Origin: Strigamia acuminata
Lineage: Eukaryota; Arthropoda; Chilopoda; Geophilomorpha; Linotaeniidae
Assembly (NCBI GenBank): GCA_949358305.1
Contig: OX442314.1
Location: 51,530,581-51,594,580, forward strand
Direction of reading: 5' to 3'
Length of the DNA stretch: 64,000 bases
Under the pieces are notes generated by a model. The model was not told the origin of the DNA, searched no databases, and saw nothing but the letters and a program-made list of their open reading frames with translations. Shown here in pieces: positions 40,440 to 51,792 of the stretch (its first letter is position 1; the number at the start of each line of letters is the position of its first letter). The translations under genes and the position numbers were made by a program.

Positions 40440-41780
40440 TAAAGCTGATAAAGATGGAGGACAGTGGTGGAGGAAAGCAGACAATGAAGGGCGAAAGAGT
40501 AATTAGCTAAGCCCAAAGAGTGTTAAACGAATATAAATATATAAATAATTAGAAAGGGCAGTGTAAAAACTGCTAAAAATAACGGCCAAACAAGGGAGGC
40601 CAAAGAGTAATAGGACTAAAGATTTTGATGTGGCATTCTAAATTCTTCGCTCTAAAAGAGTGTGTGTGTGTATGCCTGACAACTGAGGCATTGTTTACAT
40701 AATAAAGAAAGAATAAGTTATCAGTATACTAATTTAGATTGTTGTTATGGATATAACAAAACAAAATGTCGGTTTTTAGCTCAATATTGAATCAAATTAT
40801 GCAGCAAAAAATACATGAAGAATTTGGTTGGTGTTAGTATTAATAAGCTCCTGTACTTCGGCAAGGTTCCAACCATCACAGGAGAAAATTGGTAGAAAAG
40901 CCCTAAAGAACGTTTCTGTTTGTCCTTGAAAAAACAAAAAAAATGTAAAATTGTGTAGTTAATCGTCCTTACTTATCGTGCAGATCTTGCAGCCTCGTCT
41001 GCCTCTTCGCTTCCCAGGATACCTTTGTGGCTGGGTATCCAGCAGAAACAAACGTTACATCCGATTTGTCTAACCTGACATAGTAAATCCATGAGAAATG
41101 AAACTTCAGGACCTGATCCCTCTTGCAGTACTTCTGAATATTGTCGACCATCTCCTAGTGATGTCGTGGGTCCTTTGGGTAATTTGTCCACTGTTGCCTG
41201 CAGTTTGAGTTGCTTTATTTCCAGCTCGTGACATCTGGATAGCAGAATAGTGGAACTTCCGGAGATAATGTCTACTTCTTGTTTCATAAAGCTGATTTTC
41301 GTACTTTTTTCCTGGGTAGTAGCTCTGTTGATCTCCCTGATGGAGTTCAAATCTCTCGCCACCAGGTCCATCCGGCTCATTTCAATTTCTGTACTAGTCG
41401 GTGAGTCATCTGTACGCGGTCAATTATTTTGTCTCTGACTCTAGGGTGTAAAAGTAGACTCTTCCATTTCTATGTTGGCATGGGTCGAAAATGTGGTCTG
41501 AGAAGATCCTGTTGTGACAGGCGTATTCTGGGTTCCCCCCTGCAAGGTCTGATGGCCCGCGGTTGCCTTCACACTTATCCACTCTGTGCGAGCCTCCTCC
41601 ATAGTCTCTGCATAAACGTAATTTTGACGGTTTGTCAGTTTCTGTCGGTTGGCATTTGGGTTAGTTTTACACCACTGCCGCATTCGCTCGTTCATAACGC
41701 CGTGAACCTTTCCAAAAATTTCTGGCCACCCTTCCGTCCATGCTTGATGGAAATTTAGAGGAGTCCCCTCCAAACTCATC
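40440..41780 (-). pseudogene. Chimeric copy: retrotransposon ORF1-like frame fused to RNase H tail
   Basis: Minus 41779-41441 encodes a Gln/Thr-rich frame with KVHGVMNERMRQW. After a frame change near 41400 it continues (41380-40973) with a coiled-coil-like stretch and YSEVLQEGSG, the style of non-LTR ORF1 proteins. It then jumps to PEVSFLMDLL...WIPSHKGILGSEEAD, the C-terminal third of the RNase H of the B-box family. The donor after it is ATAAGT instead of GTAAGT. Below 40969 the usual conserved 3' segment follows. The first RNase H catalytic residues are missing. Confidence 0.65.
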
Positions 41781-42285
41781 GGCGTCAGCTACAACTGCTG
41801 TTGTTGTTGTAGATTATTAGATGCCATATTGAATGTCAGAAGTTTCATCACCTGCCCGCTCCACTTACCTCGGAGCCCAACGAAGGGACGCACATTGCGT
41901 CAGTGCTAGGCAGGGGATATACCCAGAACTAGTCCTGGTTGACCCTCACAGTCGAGATCACTAGCCGATTGAACATGCTCGGGCCTAGCATGCCCTCCCC
42001 CCCCCCGTCTGGGAGAAGCAGGGGACAAAGGCAGAGTATTGGCACAACCAACGCCGGCTTCACCTGCTACGAAAGCGCTGCCCCTTCACGAGTTTTCACT
42101 AACAAATCGTGGGCAACATCATCGGAGTCCAATGAGAAGGAATTTCTTCTTTTGGTGGGTAGCCTGTGTATCAGCTACGGCTAATACACACGAGCGGAAT
42201 ACGAGTGCTTGCTTGGCACAATTGGTACAAGGCAAATGGTACAATTGGTACAAGGCAAATCGATGTAATTAAGCAAATGGTCGTA

Positions 42286-42480
42286 TCACATTAAAACTTT
42301 TAATGTGAAATTAAGAGTGTGCCAAATGCCCACATTTGATGATTCAAGCTTGGCACACTTCGAGTCTGCGAGCCAGACCTGTGCAATTGGCTCATTTTGG
42401 TGCAACAACCTAATTGTTGCACCAGAACAGTTAATTAGGGGCTCAACTAGCCAATTTGGAGTAAGTTGCACCTAGGGAGT
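42286..42480. repeat. Two perfect small inverted repeats
   Basis: CACATTAAAA/TTTTAATGTG around 42288-42308 and TGGTGCAACAA/TTGTTGCACCA at 42399-42425 with a CCTAA loop. They may mark ends of a small mobile element or a hairpin-forming site. No gene is seen. Confidence 0.5.
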
Positions 42481-42884
42481 TTACATTCCTAGGCATAAAG
42501 TTAAATAAAAATAAATAAATAAATAAATAAACAAAGTTAAATAAAATATTAAAAGTACGTTTAGTTAGACAATGAGAATCCAGATTATTAAAAAGTGGAT
42601 TTAACAAAATTACTCTAGGTTGAGTACTTTAAATTGGATCAGTTGGCACCATATAAGGAAAAGAGAAGATCATCATTAACGATCTATAAATAAATTAAAA
42701 ATAATTAGTTTTTATCATGATTACCGCACTGAATTTTTCTCACTATAAACCTGATGAGTTGACGACACGGTGCATGAGGGCAAATTACAACAAATTGTCT
42801 TTGCACTAATTCGCCTTGAAAAATTCTAACGAAATCGTCAAACGAAATTGCTCAATATATCACGCCCGCAGGAATTACACTTGA

Positions 42885-43038
42885 CGTCACGGTAGATGCA
42901 GACAGGGGCTGCTGCGTGTCCCTCTACACCACCCTCATCGGGAATATCAAGATTTGCAGGAATGACTTCGGCAGGAGGCCCAAAAGGAAGTGTAGTGACC
43001 CCGGATCTTATTCCTCTAAAATCACTACTGGCTGCCAC
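42885..43038 (-). pseudogene. Fragment X, second copy
   Basis: Minus translation has HAAAPVCIYRDVKCNSCGRD, similar to 33975-34102. Unrecognised decayed coding sequence. Confidence 0.3.
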
Positions 43039-44170
43039 AACAGGACTTACACAAACTACTTAGCAAATAAACACAAAGTTATTTCAATAAAATCTCACAA
43101 TGGATTTATTTGGTTTTCTGTTGAATAAATCACTTAAAACTAATACAAATAAATACGAGATACATTTTTAAGTAATAAACTAACGATTTAAATTATACAA
43201 TGCTAAAAAATGACTAAATAAAATACTTAAAAGAAACGAGCATGAAATAAGAAAAATGGCGTCGATCGGCGCTGTCTTTCCGCTTTTGACGTGGCTCGAC
43301 GATGGCATCTTATCCGCAATCTTCTCTGAATTAACGTCCGCACGGTTAATAACGGAAGATTTTCCGAACCGCTTCTACTTTGCTCGAGACACGCTTCCTC
43401 ACTCGACTCGGGTCCTCACTTGCACGCCGGCAATGAGCGACCGTGACGGTGACAAATGGCGTCTCGATCTCCACTCAAAACTCTCCCAAATCTTGTTCAC
43501 TCCCACGACTCGGGTTTTGTCCAGCACTCCGGCGTGAACGACAACCTTGACGGCTGCATAAACAAATTGGTTTAAATGAACTCTCGTTGCTAAAATGTCT
43601 AGCGACAAGAATAAAAACTGTCGTCGTTAAATCGTTTAACAACAAGAATGAAATCTCGAAATAACAATTCGGTTATTTCAAGAAAGGTGAGTCTCATAGC
43701 TTGGCAATTTGGCCATAAAATTGTTACAGAGTTTTCTGGGTTTTCTGGAGCAATTTCAGTTGACTAGTTTTTACAAGGTTTACAATAAGACTGAGGATTT
43801 CTTAGCTTTTTTCCTCATTAGCAGGAAGCACTTCCTGTGCCACCTCCTTGTGGGCTGTTTGCCCTGGCAACCTCCCACATGCTATTTTTTGTTAATTTTT
43901 CCAATTAAGGCAAATTTCTCAATTACTCCAGGAAACTCTTTAATTGCACAAATAAAATCAGGGTTAATGTTTTTAATGAACTCAAATTATTTTACTACAG
44001 TGAACACTAAGAATAAAAAATAATATAAGCAAATATTGCAAATTGACTTTTTCGTCTCTCGGTGGCATCCGAGCCACAGCAACATGACTTGGTTTGTTGC
44101 GTGCCAAACCAAGTGAATTAAGAAATAATAAAATACAAATAATATTCTTAAGTGGTGAAAAATACTTTAT
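43039..44170. other. Mixed AT-rich region beside the Gypsy RT fragment
   Basis: Possibly the 3' flank or LTR of the element represented by the RT fragment at 44179, since 44060-44200 resembles (inverted) the 3' end of the FCP1-like gene at 25060-25180. I could not define LTR borders. Two ACTCGGGT...CC(G)GC phrases near 43405 and 43508 form a short direct repeat. Confidence 0.3.
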
Positions 44171-44178
44171 TACAGCAA

Positions 44179-44638
44179 TCAATCGAGATCACCACAGTCG
44201 GAGAACAAAAGCCAACAGAATCGTCGATGTACGGCTGCGTGTGGCTGACGTTTAGCCATCAGTAGATCCATCGTCGGTTGGAAAATGGCAGGAGCTGTTG
44301 AGATTCCATAAAAAAGACGATTAACCTGGAAGAGAACAATATGAGTGTTTATGGTGCACAGTTCTTGGCTAGGACCGTCCAGCTCCAGCTGGTTGTAAGC
44401 TGAGTTCATGTCAAGGGTGGAGTAAGATTGTGCACCCGACAGCTTAGCCGCAACATCCACGAAGAGTGACAGCGGATACGAACGAGGCAATACCGTCTTA
44501 TTTACGGTATGATTATAACATCCGGCGATTTTAATTGTGCCATCCGACTTTTTTACATGCATTATCGGAGACGCAACCGGTGTAATAATTCCCAAGTCCT
44601 GCAAATGTTTTAGTTCGAGTTCCAGAGATGGTTTGATC
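44179..44638 (-). pseudogene. Ty3/Gypsy reverse transcriptase fragment
   Basis: Minus translation shows the RT start typical of Gypsy elements: LQDLGIITPVASPIMHVKKSDG, YPLSLFVDVAAKLSGAQ, YSTLDMNSAYNQLELD and NRLFYGISTAPAIFQ. The catalytic box that should follow is lost through divergence and a frame change. It is not closely related to the pol at 10146. It is cut at its 5' side by hAT-like sequence starting at 44639. Confidence 0.85.
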
Positions 44639-44760
44639 TAGGGTTTCTGTTTTCCCGCCTTTTTAAAATTCCGGTTCCCGGTACCAAAATGGCCGGCACT
44701 CCCGGGACCAAAAAAGGTCAGGCGAGAGGCGACGAAAAAAAGCAAATTTTTTTCTAATTT
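44639..44760. mobile_element. hAT MITE end fragment
   Basis: Starts TAGGGTTTCTGTTTTCCCGCC and matches, inverted, the right end of the complete element at 58588-59099, then diverges. Only one end is recognisable, so it is truncated. Confidence 0.7.
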
Positions 44761-45260
44761 ATTTTTTTATTTTTTGCCCATTGTAAAAAGATATGGTGCA
44801 GAAAATTGACTGAGTTTCACGTATAAACGTTTGACGGATGCATTAATGTGTTAATCGGTGATCAAATGCCCGATAGGGGCGCTGAAAACTCAAGTAACGA
44901 ATAAGCGACGTTGCAAATATAAATAATAAATATAAATAATGAATAAATTTTTTTTTAAAACTTATTGCCTAATCAATATTACGTCAAAAGTTGGATTTTT
45001 TGATAAAATAATTGGATGCTTTTGGTAAACTACCGTAGTCGCAGTTCTCTGATGTAAAATGGGACGCAAACTAGAGATTTGTTCTATCTAGAGTAGTTAT
45101 TCCCTCGTTTTTCGGTTGTGAACCCCGTACCATGAATCGAGACAAAGCGATGTCGTTTCTTCCTCCATTTCGGGCGTCGTTTCCAGCCGTTGTTTCTTCT
45201 CGCATCGAAGCATTTTCGGTTCCGCATTTGTCGCAATTTCCCGTGGTTTTTCCGTCGTAT
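44761..45260. other. AT-rich stretch with a short open frame
   Basis: A 63-codon ATG frame (45132-45323) has no recognised motif and is probably chance. Confidence 0.2.
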
Positions 45261-45269
45261 TTATGCAGT

Positions 45270-46100
45270 AACCGAGGTACTAGATTAAGGCTGGTTGCGA
45301 GTCGATGGTTTGATTCGAGTTAATATTTCTTCACGGTCGATAGTGTCATTTTGCACGTCATTTTCATTTGATATTTTTTCTCGAATTCAAGGCATTTTTA
45401 TGTGTTCGTTAATTCTCAGAATCACTATTGTTTTTCGATCGTATTTATTAATAATTATATCCACGCATAATCATGGAACAGGATTAAGATAGGCTTTTCA
45501 GACGATGGTTTGATTTGGTTAAGATTTCTCTCTGTTTATTCATTTATTCTGGCATAATGGTGACAAATCGTTTGGTGGTTGTAAGCCTGCATTTGATATA
45601 CGTAAGTGTAGCATTCCCCGATTGAAAATTGATACGTGCAGATTTTTTAAAAAAAATGCATTTTGGTCACTCAAATAATCTTCTTTATTATTAGGGTACG
45701 AATTCTTATTTTTAATTTTCAATTTTCCATTTGTTTTCAACGTTTTAAATTTCATGTGTGGTGCTGTTTCTGCTGAATTTCCAAATCATTTGTTTTTTCT
45801 GTTTGTACATACGATTTCCCAGTTCTCACATATGTAACAGGATTGAGATAGGATTTTGAGACGATGGTTTGATTTGGTTAAGATTTCTCCCTGTTTATTC
45901 ATTTATTTTGTGATAATGGAAACAAATCGTTTGGGAGTTGTAAGCCTGCATTCGAATATGCGAGTGTAGCATTCCCCAATGTGATTGAAATTGATAAATG
46001 CAGATTTTTAAAAAAATGTATTTTGGTCACCCAGACATAATCTTACTATAGAAAACTATAGCATATAAGACTTTATTTGGCTTTCATGCTGGTATTATTT
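45270..46100. repeat. Local tandem duplication, about 360-bp unit
   Basis: 45477-45680 and 45837-46035 align well (GACGATGGTTTGATTTGGTTAAG, GTAAGCCTGCATT, GTGTAGCATTCCCC). A partial third copy begins near 45290. No coding function is seen. Confidence 0.75.
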
Positions 46101-46828
46101 TATTCTAATTTTGGCTATGGTTTTTTTCATTAATTTTTTGAAAGTCTTAAATTTCGTGTGTAGTGTTGTGGTTGATGAATTCAGACATTTTTTTTTCAAT
46201 TCTAAAATTGATATCTCTTTGTTAGATTGTGGCTACACTGGAAGTTTTGGACTCGTATGTTAGCATTCAGTCTCGTAATATGTGGCACAATTCGAACATC
46301 ATCCTGGCAGACCAGGATGCCATGGATTCTGCGGAAAATAGTGTGGATGGGCCATCCTGTCAGAATGTTCCTGTGGGTGTTGCAGAAACCTTTCTGTCAT
46401 GTCATTCAGACAAGTGGGAACCCAGCATTAATTAGGCGCATTGCAAATGTTTAGGATTTGACTCTAGTGTTAGCGGTCTGAATTTCTTTGCCCGTATTTG
46501 CAAAATAGACATGTTAGCTCCCCAGTGTATAATGAATAATAAGTTCTTGATGTGTTGTTTGAGGTCCAGGTAGTGGGTGGTCACTTTTAGTTTGCAATAG
46601 CATGTCGGCAAACCGGACAATCTCTACATCTGCACAGACAATGGAACAACAAAAAATATTCTATGCCAACAAGTATTGTAAAATTAAACAAATTAGAAAC
46701 ATGTGCTTTCTCTTTTCTTTCTTCTCCATTTATCTAGAACGGCAACAGTCCGGGTACAGTTTATCACATGTCAAATGCAGATTCCTCTGCCATGACAGTG
46801 GCTATTAAAGATTTATTAAATTAAAAAA

Positions 46829-47054
46829 TTATTTCCGTCCGTCGGCCCGCTTGCGGTTGGTGTGTTCGTGGTCGGCCCGCTCCTCGCGGTCAGATAGCTG
46901 ATCGTGGATGTCGGCACGCTCCTCGCGGTCGGCGCGCTTGCGGTCGGCAAGCTCGAGGGACATGGTTGCGGAAAATAGACGCAAAGTGTTTTTGTCACAT
47001 TCGATAAGTGGGTCGAACCCATTTGTGATTCCACATCGGCAGGAGAATTTTTGT
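46829..47054 (-). CDS. Terminal exon of charged-repeat protein, open copy
   Basis: Minus strand exon after a TTCTTGCTAG acceptor, open to TAA at 46829 with AATAAA following within about 20 bp. It begins with KFSCRCGITNGFDPLIECD and ends in an Asp/Arg/Glu-rich repetitive tail (LADRKRADREERADIHDQL). The upstream exon was not found, so this is partial. Copy 1 (1181-1403) has a stop in the same frame. Family unknown. Confidence 0.45.
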
Positions 47055-47205
47055 CTAGCAAGAACAATGGGGAAATGGGCTCGTCTAACCGGTGTCCTTC
47101 TGGATTTGTGGCTTTATTGCATGTGGCAGATGGTCAGCACTTCTCCTGGTCTTACTTGGACTGGTAGAAGTGGGGGGGTGACGCTGGTTTTGCCCATGAG
47201 TCTCT

Positions 47206-47240
47206 GACCTAACCCGCTACATCAGGTAGCGGGTTAGGTC
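47206..47240. repeat. Perfect 15-bp inverted repeat at insert border
   Basis: GACCTAACCCGCTAC, loop ATCAG, then its exact reverse complement. The left arm with its AGTCTCT lead recurs at 47556-47577 on the other side of the insert, giving 22-bp direct repeats around it. Confidence 0.75.
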
Positions 47241-47320
47241 AAAGAAAAATAAAGAGGGGTTAGGTCAAAGAAAAATAAAGAGAAATGTTTTGGGCTGCAT
47301 AACGGACGAATAACAATAAC

Positions 47321-47455
47321 CTTTCCTCATGTCGACGCATTGTTTGCCACAAGCTAATGGCATATATTCTTCCGGACAAACGCAAGTGTAGTTCCCTTCG
47401 ACGTTAATGCAATGACCAACTCCGCAAATGTTCGGCTGCAGACATTTGTTGATAT
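47321..47455 (-). other. Orphan calcium-binding EGF exon, fibrillin-like
   Basis: 135 nt between a TTGCTTTTAG acceptor and an AAAG/GTTATT donor, phase 1 at both ends, as usual for EGF exons. It encodes DINKCLQPNICGVGHC...GNYTCVCPEEY, the pattern of a calcium-binding EGF domain, followed by a CVDMRKG phrase reminiscent of the start of a fibrillin TB domain. It lies inside an insert absent from copy 1 of the repeat. No neighbouring exons of the parent gene are seen. Confidence 0.7.
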
Positions 47456-47776
47456 CTAAAAGCAAAATACAATTTATTAAAATAATTTTATTTAATTAAT
47501 TTACCAATGTGCGTGACGATCATCAGTTCCCGCGGTCGAACACGATCTGACATACAAGTCTCTGACCTAACCCGCTACCACAGGTAACGTAGTTGGTCAG
47601 AGTTGATTTCAAGAAGGATTGAAAAGGAGGGAGCTGACACCACTAGCCCATAAATACTCAACTACAAATAACCAATTAATTAAACGAGAGTATTAATAGG
47701 TCACACTGCATAGAAAAAAACAGGAACTTATTAAATTTCCGTGAATGACACCGAGGCTACTAGTCTCTCATACCAA

Positions 47777-48021
47777 TCAGCTGACAATATCTTCTGTTTG
47801 AGTTTCTGCCGTAAGATTCGCGGTGGTTCCACCACACGCATATAGCGCACCATCAACTTCCTGAAGAAAAAAAAAATTAGATTAAAATAATCTGAAAACA
47901 GTAGTATACGATAAGTTGCTTACTAAAAAACTTATTATTTGTGGACAACCATCAGGAGAGGGGCATTGAATTGTGTACTCGTTGGGGAAAACTTGGTCGA
48001 ACAATAATTCTTCATTCTCTT
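47777..48021 (-). other. Two-exon fragment of an extracellular-type protein
   Basis: Minus exons 48021-47924 and 47860-47777 are separated by a 63-nt intron (GTAAGC...TTCTTCAG). The join reads PDGCPQIISFLEVDGALYACG and ends at TGA. The CGxxA-type phrase after LYAC is faintly like a semaphorin domain, but I would not assign it. It is in the second insert of copy 2 and missing from copy 1. Confidence 0.4.
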
Positions 48022-49259
48022 CTATTGTGGTAGGTACACAAAGAGAAAAACAAAGAAACACAACTGCTCTCACTTGTCAGTGAAATCCAAATCTACCGTA
48101 GTCTGATTTAATAATACAAATGATGCAAACAAAGAAAAATTAGAGCAAAGGAAGCATATATTCAGATGGCAAAGCAGTATTGATAACAATGACAGCATGT
48201 TTAACATGGGAATATGAGAAAATCAGAAATAACATAAAAAATAGATAAACAACAGAAGAAATTCAGAATTAACAAGGCAATAATTAGAATAACTATTAAT
48301 TATCCTCTTGCAGATGTAAAAAGTAGGCTTTTAAAAAACAGCATTCAGTGATAAATCACTCTGTGAAGATCGTTTTTTTGTCCTGACATTGGCCGACGAA
48401 GAAAACGCTCTCTCACTTTCAATCGATGTAGGCTGTATTGTCAGTAATGCATCCAAAAGCTTTTGAGTATTAGGTGTGATGCTCTCATTTTTCACTAGAT
48501 TCACAGATTTGAATTCCTTTGTGAAAGATTAACTTTGATGCTGCGAGGCAGTCGTCCCAGTCGTCGGGCGAAACTCGTGTACGTTTGCACACTTTTTTAA
48601 CAACGTCCGCACTTGTGGTTCCGTAATATTTTTTTCTCCGCCATTCACTTCTAGTTTGGGAAAATTTCTAAACGGAATAGTGGCACGAGTTTCATTTCTG
48701 ATGCTACAGTTTTCTTATTTTAAACTCACTAATGCGAGACAAGGGACATGGCTGCTTTTCCGTCGGTCCTCATGTCTGTCGTTGTTGGCTAAGATCAAGC
48801 AAATAAAGATGGAGGACAGTGGTGGAGAATAGCAGTCAATGAAGGGCGAAAGAGTAATTAGCTAAGCCCAAAGAGTGTTGGACAAATATAAATATATAAA
48901 TAAATAAAAAGGGCAGTGTAAAAACTGATAAAAATAAAGGCAAAAAAAAACGGCCAAACAAGGGAGGCCAAAGAGTAATAGTAATAGGACTGAAGATTTT
49001 GATGTGGCATTCTAAATTCTTCGCTCTAAAGGAGCCTGACAACCGAGACATTGTTTTCGTAAGAAAGAATAAGTTACCAGTATACTAATTTAGATTGTTG
49101 TTATGGATATAACAAAACAAAATGTCGGTTTTTAGCTCAATATTAAATCAAATTATGCAGCAAAAAATACATGAAGAATTTGGTTGGTGTTAGTATTAAT
49201 AAGCTCCTGTACCACGGCAAGGTCCCAACCATCACAGGAGAAAATTGGTAGAAAAGCCC

Positions 49260-50078
49260 TTAACTACCTAAGGAACGTTTCTGTTTGTCCCTGAAAAAAA
49301 CAAAAAAATAAATATAAATTGTGTAGTTAATTGTCCTAACTTACCGTGCAGATCTTGCAGCCTCGTCTGCCTCCTCGTTTCCCAGGATTCCGTTGTGGCT
49401 GGGTATCCAGCAGAAACGAACGTCACATCCGACTTGTTTAACCTGAAATAGCAAATCTATGAGTGATGACACGTTAGGTTTTCGCGCACTCAGACACTGC
49501 AGCACGTCTAAGCAATCTGTGTAAACGAATACTTTTTCGTGATTGCAGTCCATGACGTGCTGCAGTGCCAGGCGGATTCCTTCGAGTTCCGCCTCGAATG
49601 GCGATGCATTTCCATTTAAAACTTTGGAAATGCTTCGTCCACAACACATGGCGGCTGCTCCCACCTTCTCGTCACCTTTGGAACCGTCGGTGTAGATGGC
49701 CCGGAAATCTTTGAAGTCTTCTCTGTGCCGGTTGAAGAGAGACTGGTATTCCGTTGGTCCGGTTTTGGCTTTGCGTAATGCGCTCAAAGAATAGTCGCAC
49801 GCCACGAGCGACTCAACTTCCTTCGCGCATTCCTTGCATTTTTTGACTGCCTTGTCCCAATCTTGGCAGCAGTTTTTGCAAAAATACTTGCGGCAGACGA
49901 CGCAAATGTCCGCAGCATTGTTCCGCCAGTGGAAGTGGCACGCATGTTTGGATATGCGTTTGTCGCAAGTATCCAATATATCCATGTTCTTCGTTCGATG
50001 ACGAAACGCCGATAAATTAGGCCGTTTAGTGTACAATGCCAGGCTCGGGGAGTTTGGACCGAATGTCAAATATTCCAT
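49260..50078 (-). CDS. B-box-like zinc finger / RNase H protein, copy 2, intact
   Basis: Proposed CDS complement(join(49260..49290, 49345..50078)), 254 codons, ATG start, 54-nt GTAAGT...TTTCAG intron. Zinc ligands: C47-x2-H50-x8-C59-x2-C62-x4-C67-x2-C70 then C81-x2-C84. RNase H: D131 (YTDGS), E164 (AELEG), D188 (YTDCLD), D238 (NEEAD). All four acidic residues are present, so the enzyme could cleave RNA in RNA-DNA hybrids. Compared with copies 1 and 3, the sequence upstream of the ATG is entirely different and includes a TATA element. There is no RT. Origin from a non-LTR retrotransposon RNase H is likely from its C-terminal motif; function as a host gene is inference. Confidence 0.7.
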
Positions 50079-50148
50079 TGCGCTTGAAAGTTGTTGTTGG
50101 CTTCGGTGGTTTCATGCAGAATGAATGACGTTATAAAACAGTTGGTCG

Positions 50149-50155
50149 CTTATAT
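50149..50155 (-). promoter_or_regulatory. TATA box before B-box/RNase H copy 2
   Basis: Minus strand CATATAAGC about 70 bp before the ATG at 50078, with a second TTTATAAC about 53 bp before it. These elements are not in copies 1 and 3. Confidence 0.4.
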
Positions 50156-50283
50156 GCAGTTTTTTTTATGAACGTCGCATATACATAGCACGAATGTGAT
50201 TTTCGTTACGTTTTGGCCACGTTCTCGTATGTTATTGGACGTGACATTGGAGATGGACAACGTTAAACTATTGCGACAATATT

Positions 50284-50497
50284 TTAGCAGCTGATGAAGT
50301 ATAATAAGTGTGGATGCAGTGTCTTTAGTCCAAATAATGAGTTCCTGGGATTCCAGGTTTTGTTGGGAGGCATTCGTTTGGCACCTCTGCAGTTAGCACA
50401 TACTGTTGCGTGCATACCGGAAACGATGGCTGTCAGCCAGCCACATCCCGAACACATGGGACATGGTACGTCGTTCTTTTTTCTTATGGGGTTCCAA
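50284..50497 (-). CDS. CxxCxGxG knuckle exon, paralog of 26259-27398 gene
   Basis: A terminal exon of about 71 codons after an ATATGCAG acceptor, ending TAA at 50284. It encodes NDVPCPMCSGCGW...CANCRGAKRMPPNKTW. Spacing and flanks match the knuckle of the protein at 26259-27398 (CTMCSGQG...CFNCSGTKQRP). The upstream exon is not identified; the frame does stay open upstream, but with unconvincing hydrophobic sequence. It lies about 130 bp before the TATA box of the next gene on the same strand. Confidence 0.5.
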
Positions 50498-50646
50498 CTG
50501 CATATCTTGATACATTGAAGGTATACAAATGTTGTATTATAACAATTTACTGGTCCATATATGTATGTTGTTGAAAACATAATGTAGAAGTATCCTATAA
50601 ATAAGTACCTGAGCAAGAACATGTTTGCATAAATGGAAATAACCAA

Positions 50647-51337
50647 AACTTTAATGACAAGACAAGAAATGAATATACGGAGTACTTGACAAAATAAGTG
50701 ATGTACTGTATTACTGTTAGTTTACAACTTTGCTTTTTTTGACAGAAAATCATACATGGTCAATAAATACAACATTCTGGTTTGATGGTCATCTTGTGCT
50801 GATGGCCTGAGACGATCACAGGCACAAGGGCCTGACATCTTCCGGGTGCAGCTGCCTCAAGAAGTTGGGCAGGGCGTGGTGATAAAATAAAAATAATAAA
50901 ATAATACAAATTGTTCGAAATTAATGAAAATTGTGCCAACATGAATCAAATTTGTCTACACTTTCAAATTGTTCTTAACGGTTTCTTCTCCTAGCAGCGA
51001 TCAGTTTGTTTAGAGTCATAAAGCTGCACATAACTCCTAACAGCAATGCTCTCGATAGGTTTATCTGATACAAAAATGTTTTTTAAAAATTTTAAAAAGA
51101 AAATGTTCTGTGCATAACTTTATACAAGTGTCGGTTGTTTTGCCGCTTCTCGGGATAAGTGACCAGAAGATTATATCGATTGGTGTTGTATTTCTTCTGC
51201 CTTTAGCATAAGCTCTGAGGATTGTTATTCAATGAGAATTCCAGTTGCTTGAAAATACACAAACAAATCTTAAATCTTAAATCAAAATCTAATTACCGGT
51301 AATTAAATTTTGTTCACGTGTTAATGGTATAATGAAT
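50647..51337. other. AT-rich intergenic stretch
   Basis: No gene recognised. Confidence 0.4.
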
Positions 51338-51389
51338 TTTATTGCGTTAAACAACTACACAAATAATACAAAGTAAAAATTGGCTAAAG

Positions 51390-51779
51390 CTAGCGTGGTT
51401 CGTAGGTCATCAATTGGTCATCGTACTCGGTCTTCAAGTTCCATTCGTGTCGACGGAGCAACACGAATGGGATCGTAAAAGTGTTGGTGTCTGGTCCAAC
51501 CTGGCCACTGACATTAAAAACTCTGCTTAAATGCAGTAAATGACGAGGAAACGGATGAACTTGTTGGTGGAACCGCCTATCCAAAATATAGCAGTCACTG
51601 CGACGAATCAAAAAAGCAGTGTCGTACGCTTCGTACGAAAACCCAGTCCACAAGTTGACGTATCGGTACAGGGTGCGTTTATGCATTTGTCTGTGTACCT
51701 TTGGTTTAGTCTTATCACGGTCTAATGGTCCGAAAGAACATTTTGGGATTTTTAAATAGTCGTTCTTGGTATACGTCAA
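51390..51779 (-). CDS. Terminal exon of an unrecognised gene
   Basis: Minus strand, about 129 codons from a CGTCTAG acceptor to TAG at 51390, followed by AATAAA at 51338-51343. The peptide is rich in aromatic and basic residues (LYRYVNLWTGFSYEAYDTAF, RHLLHLSRVFNV) and looks globular. No signal, membrane or zinc motif. The family is unknown. Upstream exons are not found, since the sequence just 5' is palindrome-rich DNA. Confidence 0.45.
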   Translation of the reverse strand: MTYTKNDYLKIPKCSFGPLDRDKTKPKVHRQMHKRTLYRYVNLWTGFSYEAYDTAFLIRRSDCYILDRRFHQQVHPFPRHLLHLSRVFNVSGQVGPDTNTFTIPFVLLRRHEWNLKTEYDDQLMTYEPR

Positions 51780-51792
51780 CTAGACGAGAATT

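Larger units (their letters stand above)
46227..49290. repeat. Composite duplication copy 2: modules U and B with two inserts
   Basis: Aligns with module U (3714-3990) at 46247-46565 and with block B (920-2934) at 46570-49290. Relative to copy 1 it has gained about 350 bp at 47201-47552 and about 380 bp at 47653-48032, each with exon-like content. Confidence 0.8.

Noticed and set aside
47777-48021. Semaphorin assignment
   Set aside because: Only a few residues agree and the cysteine spacing does not clearly fit, so it is left unassigned.
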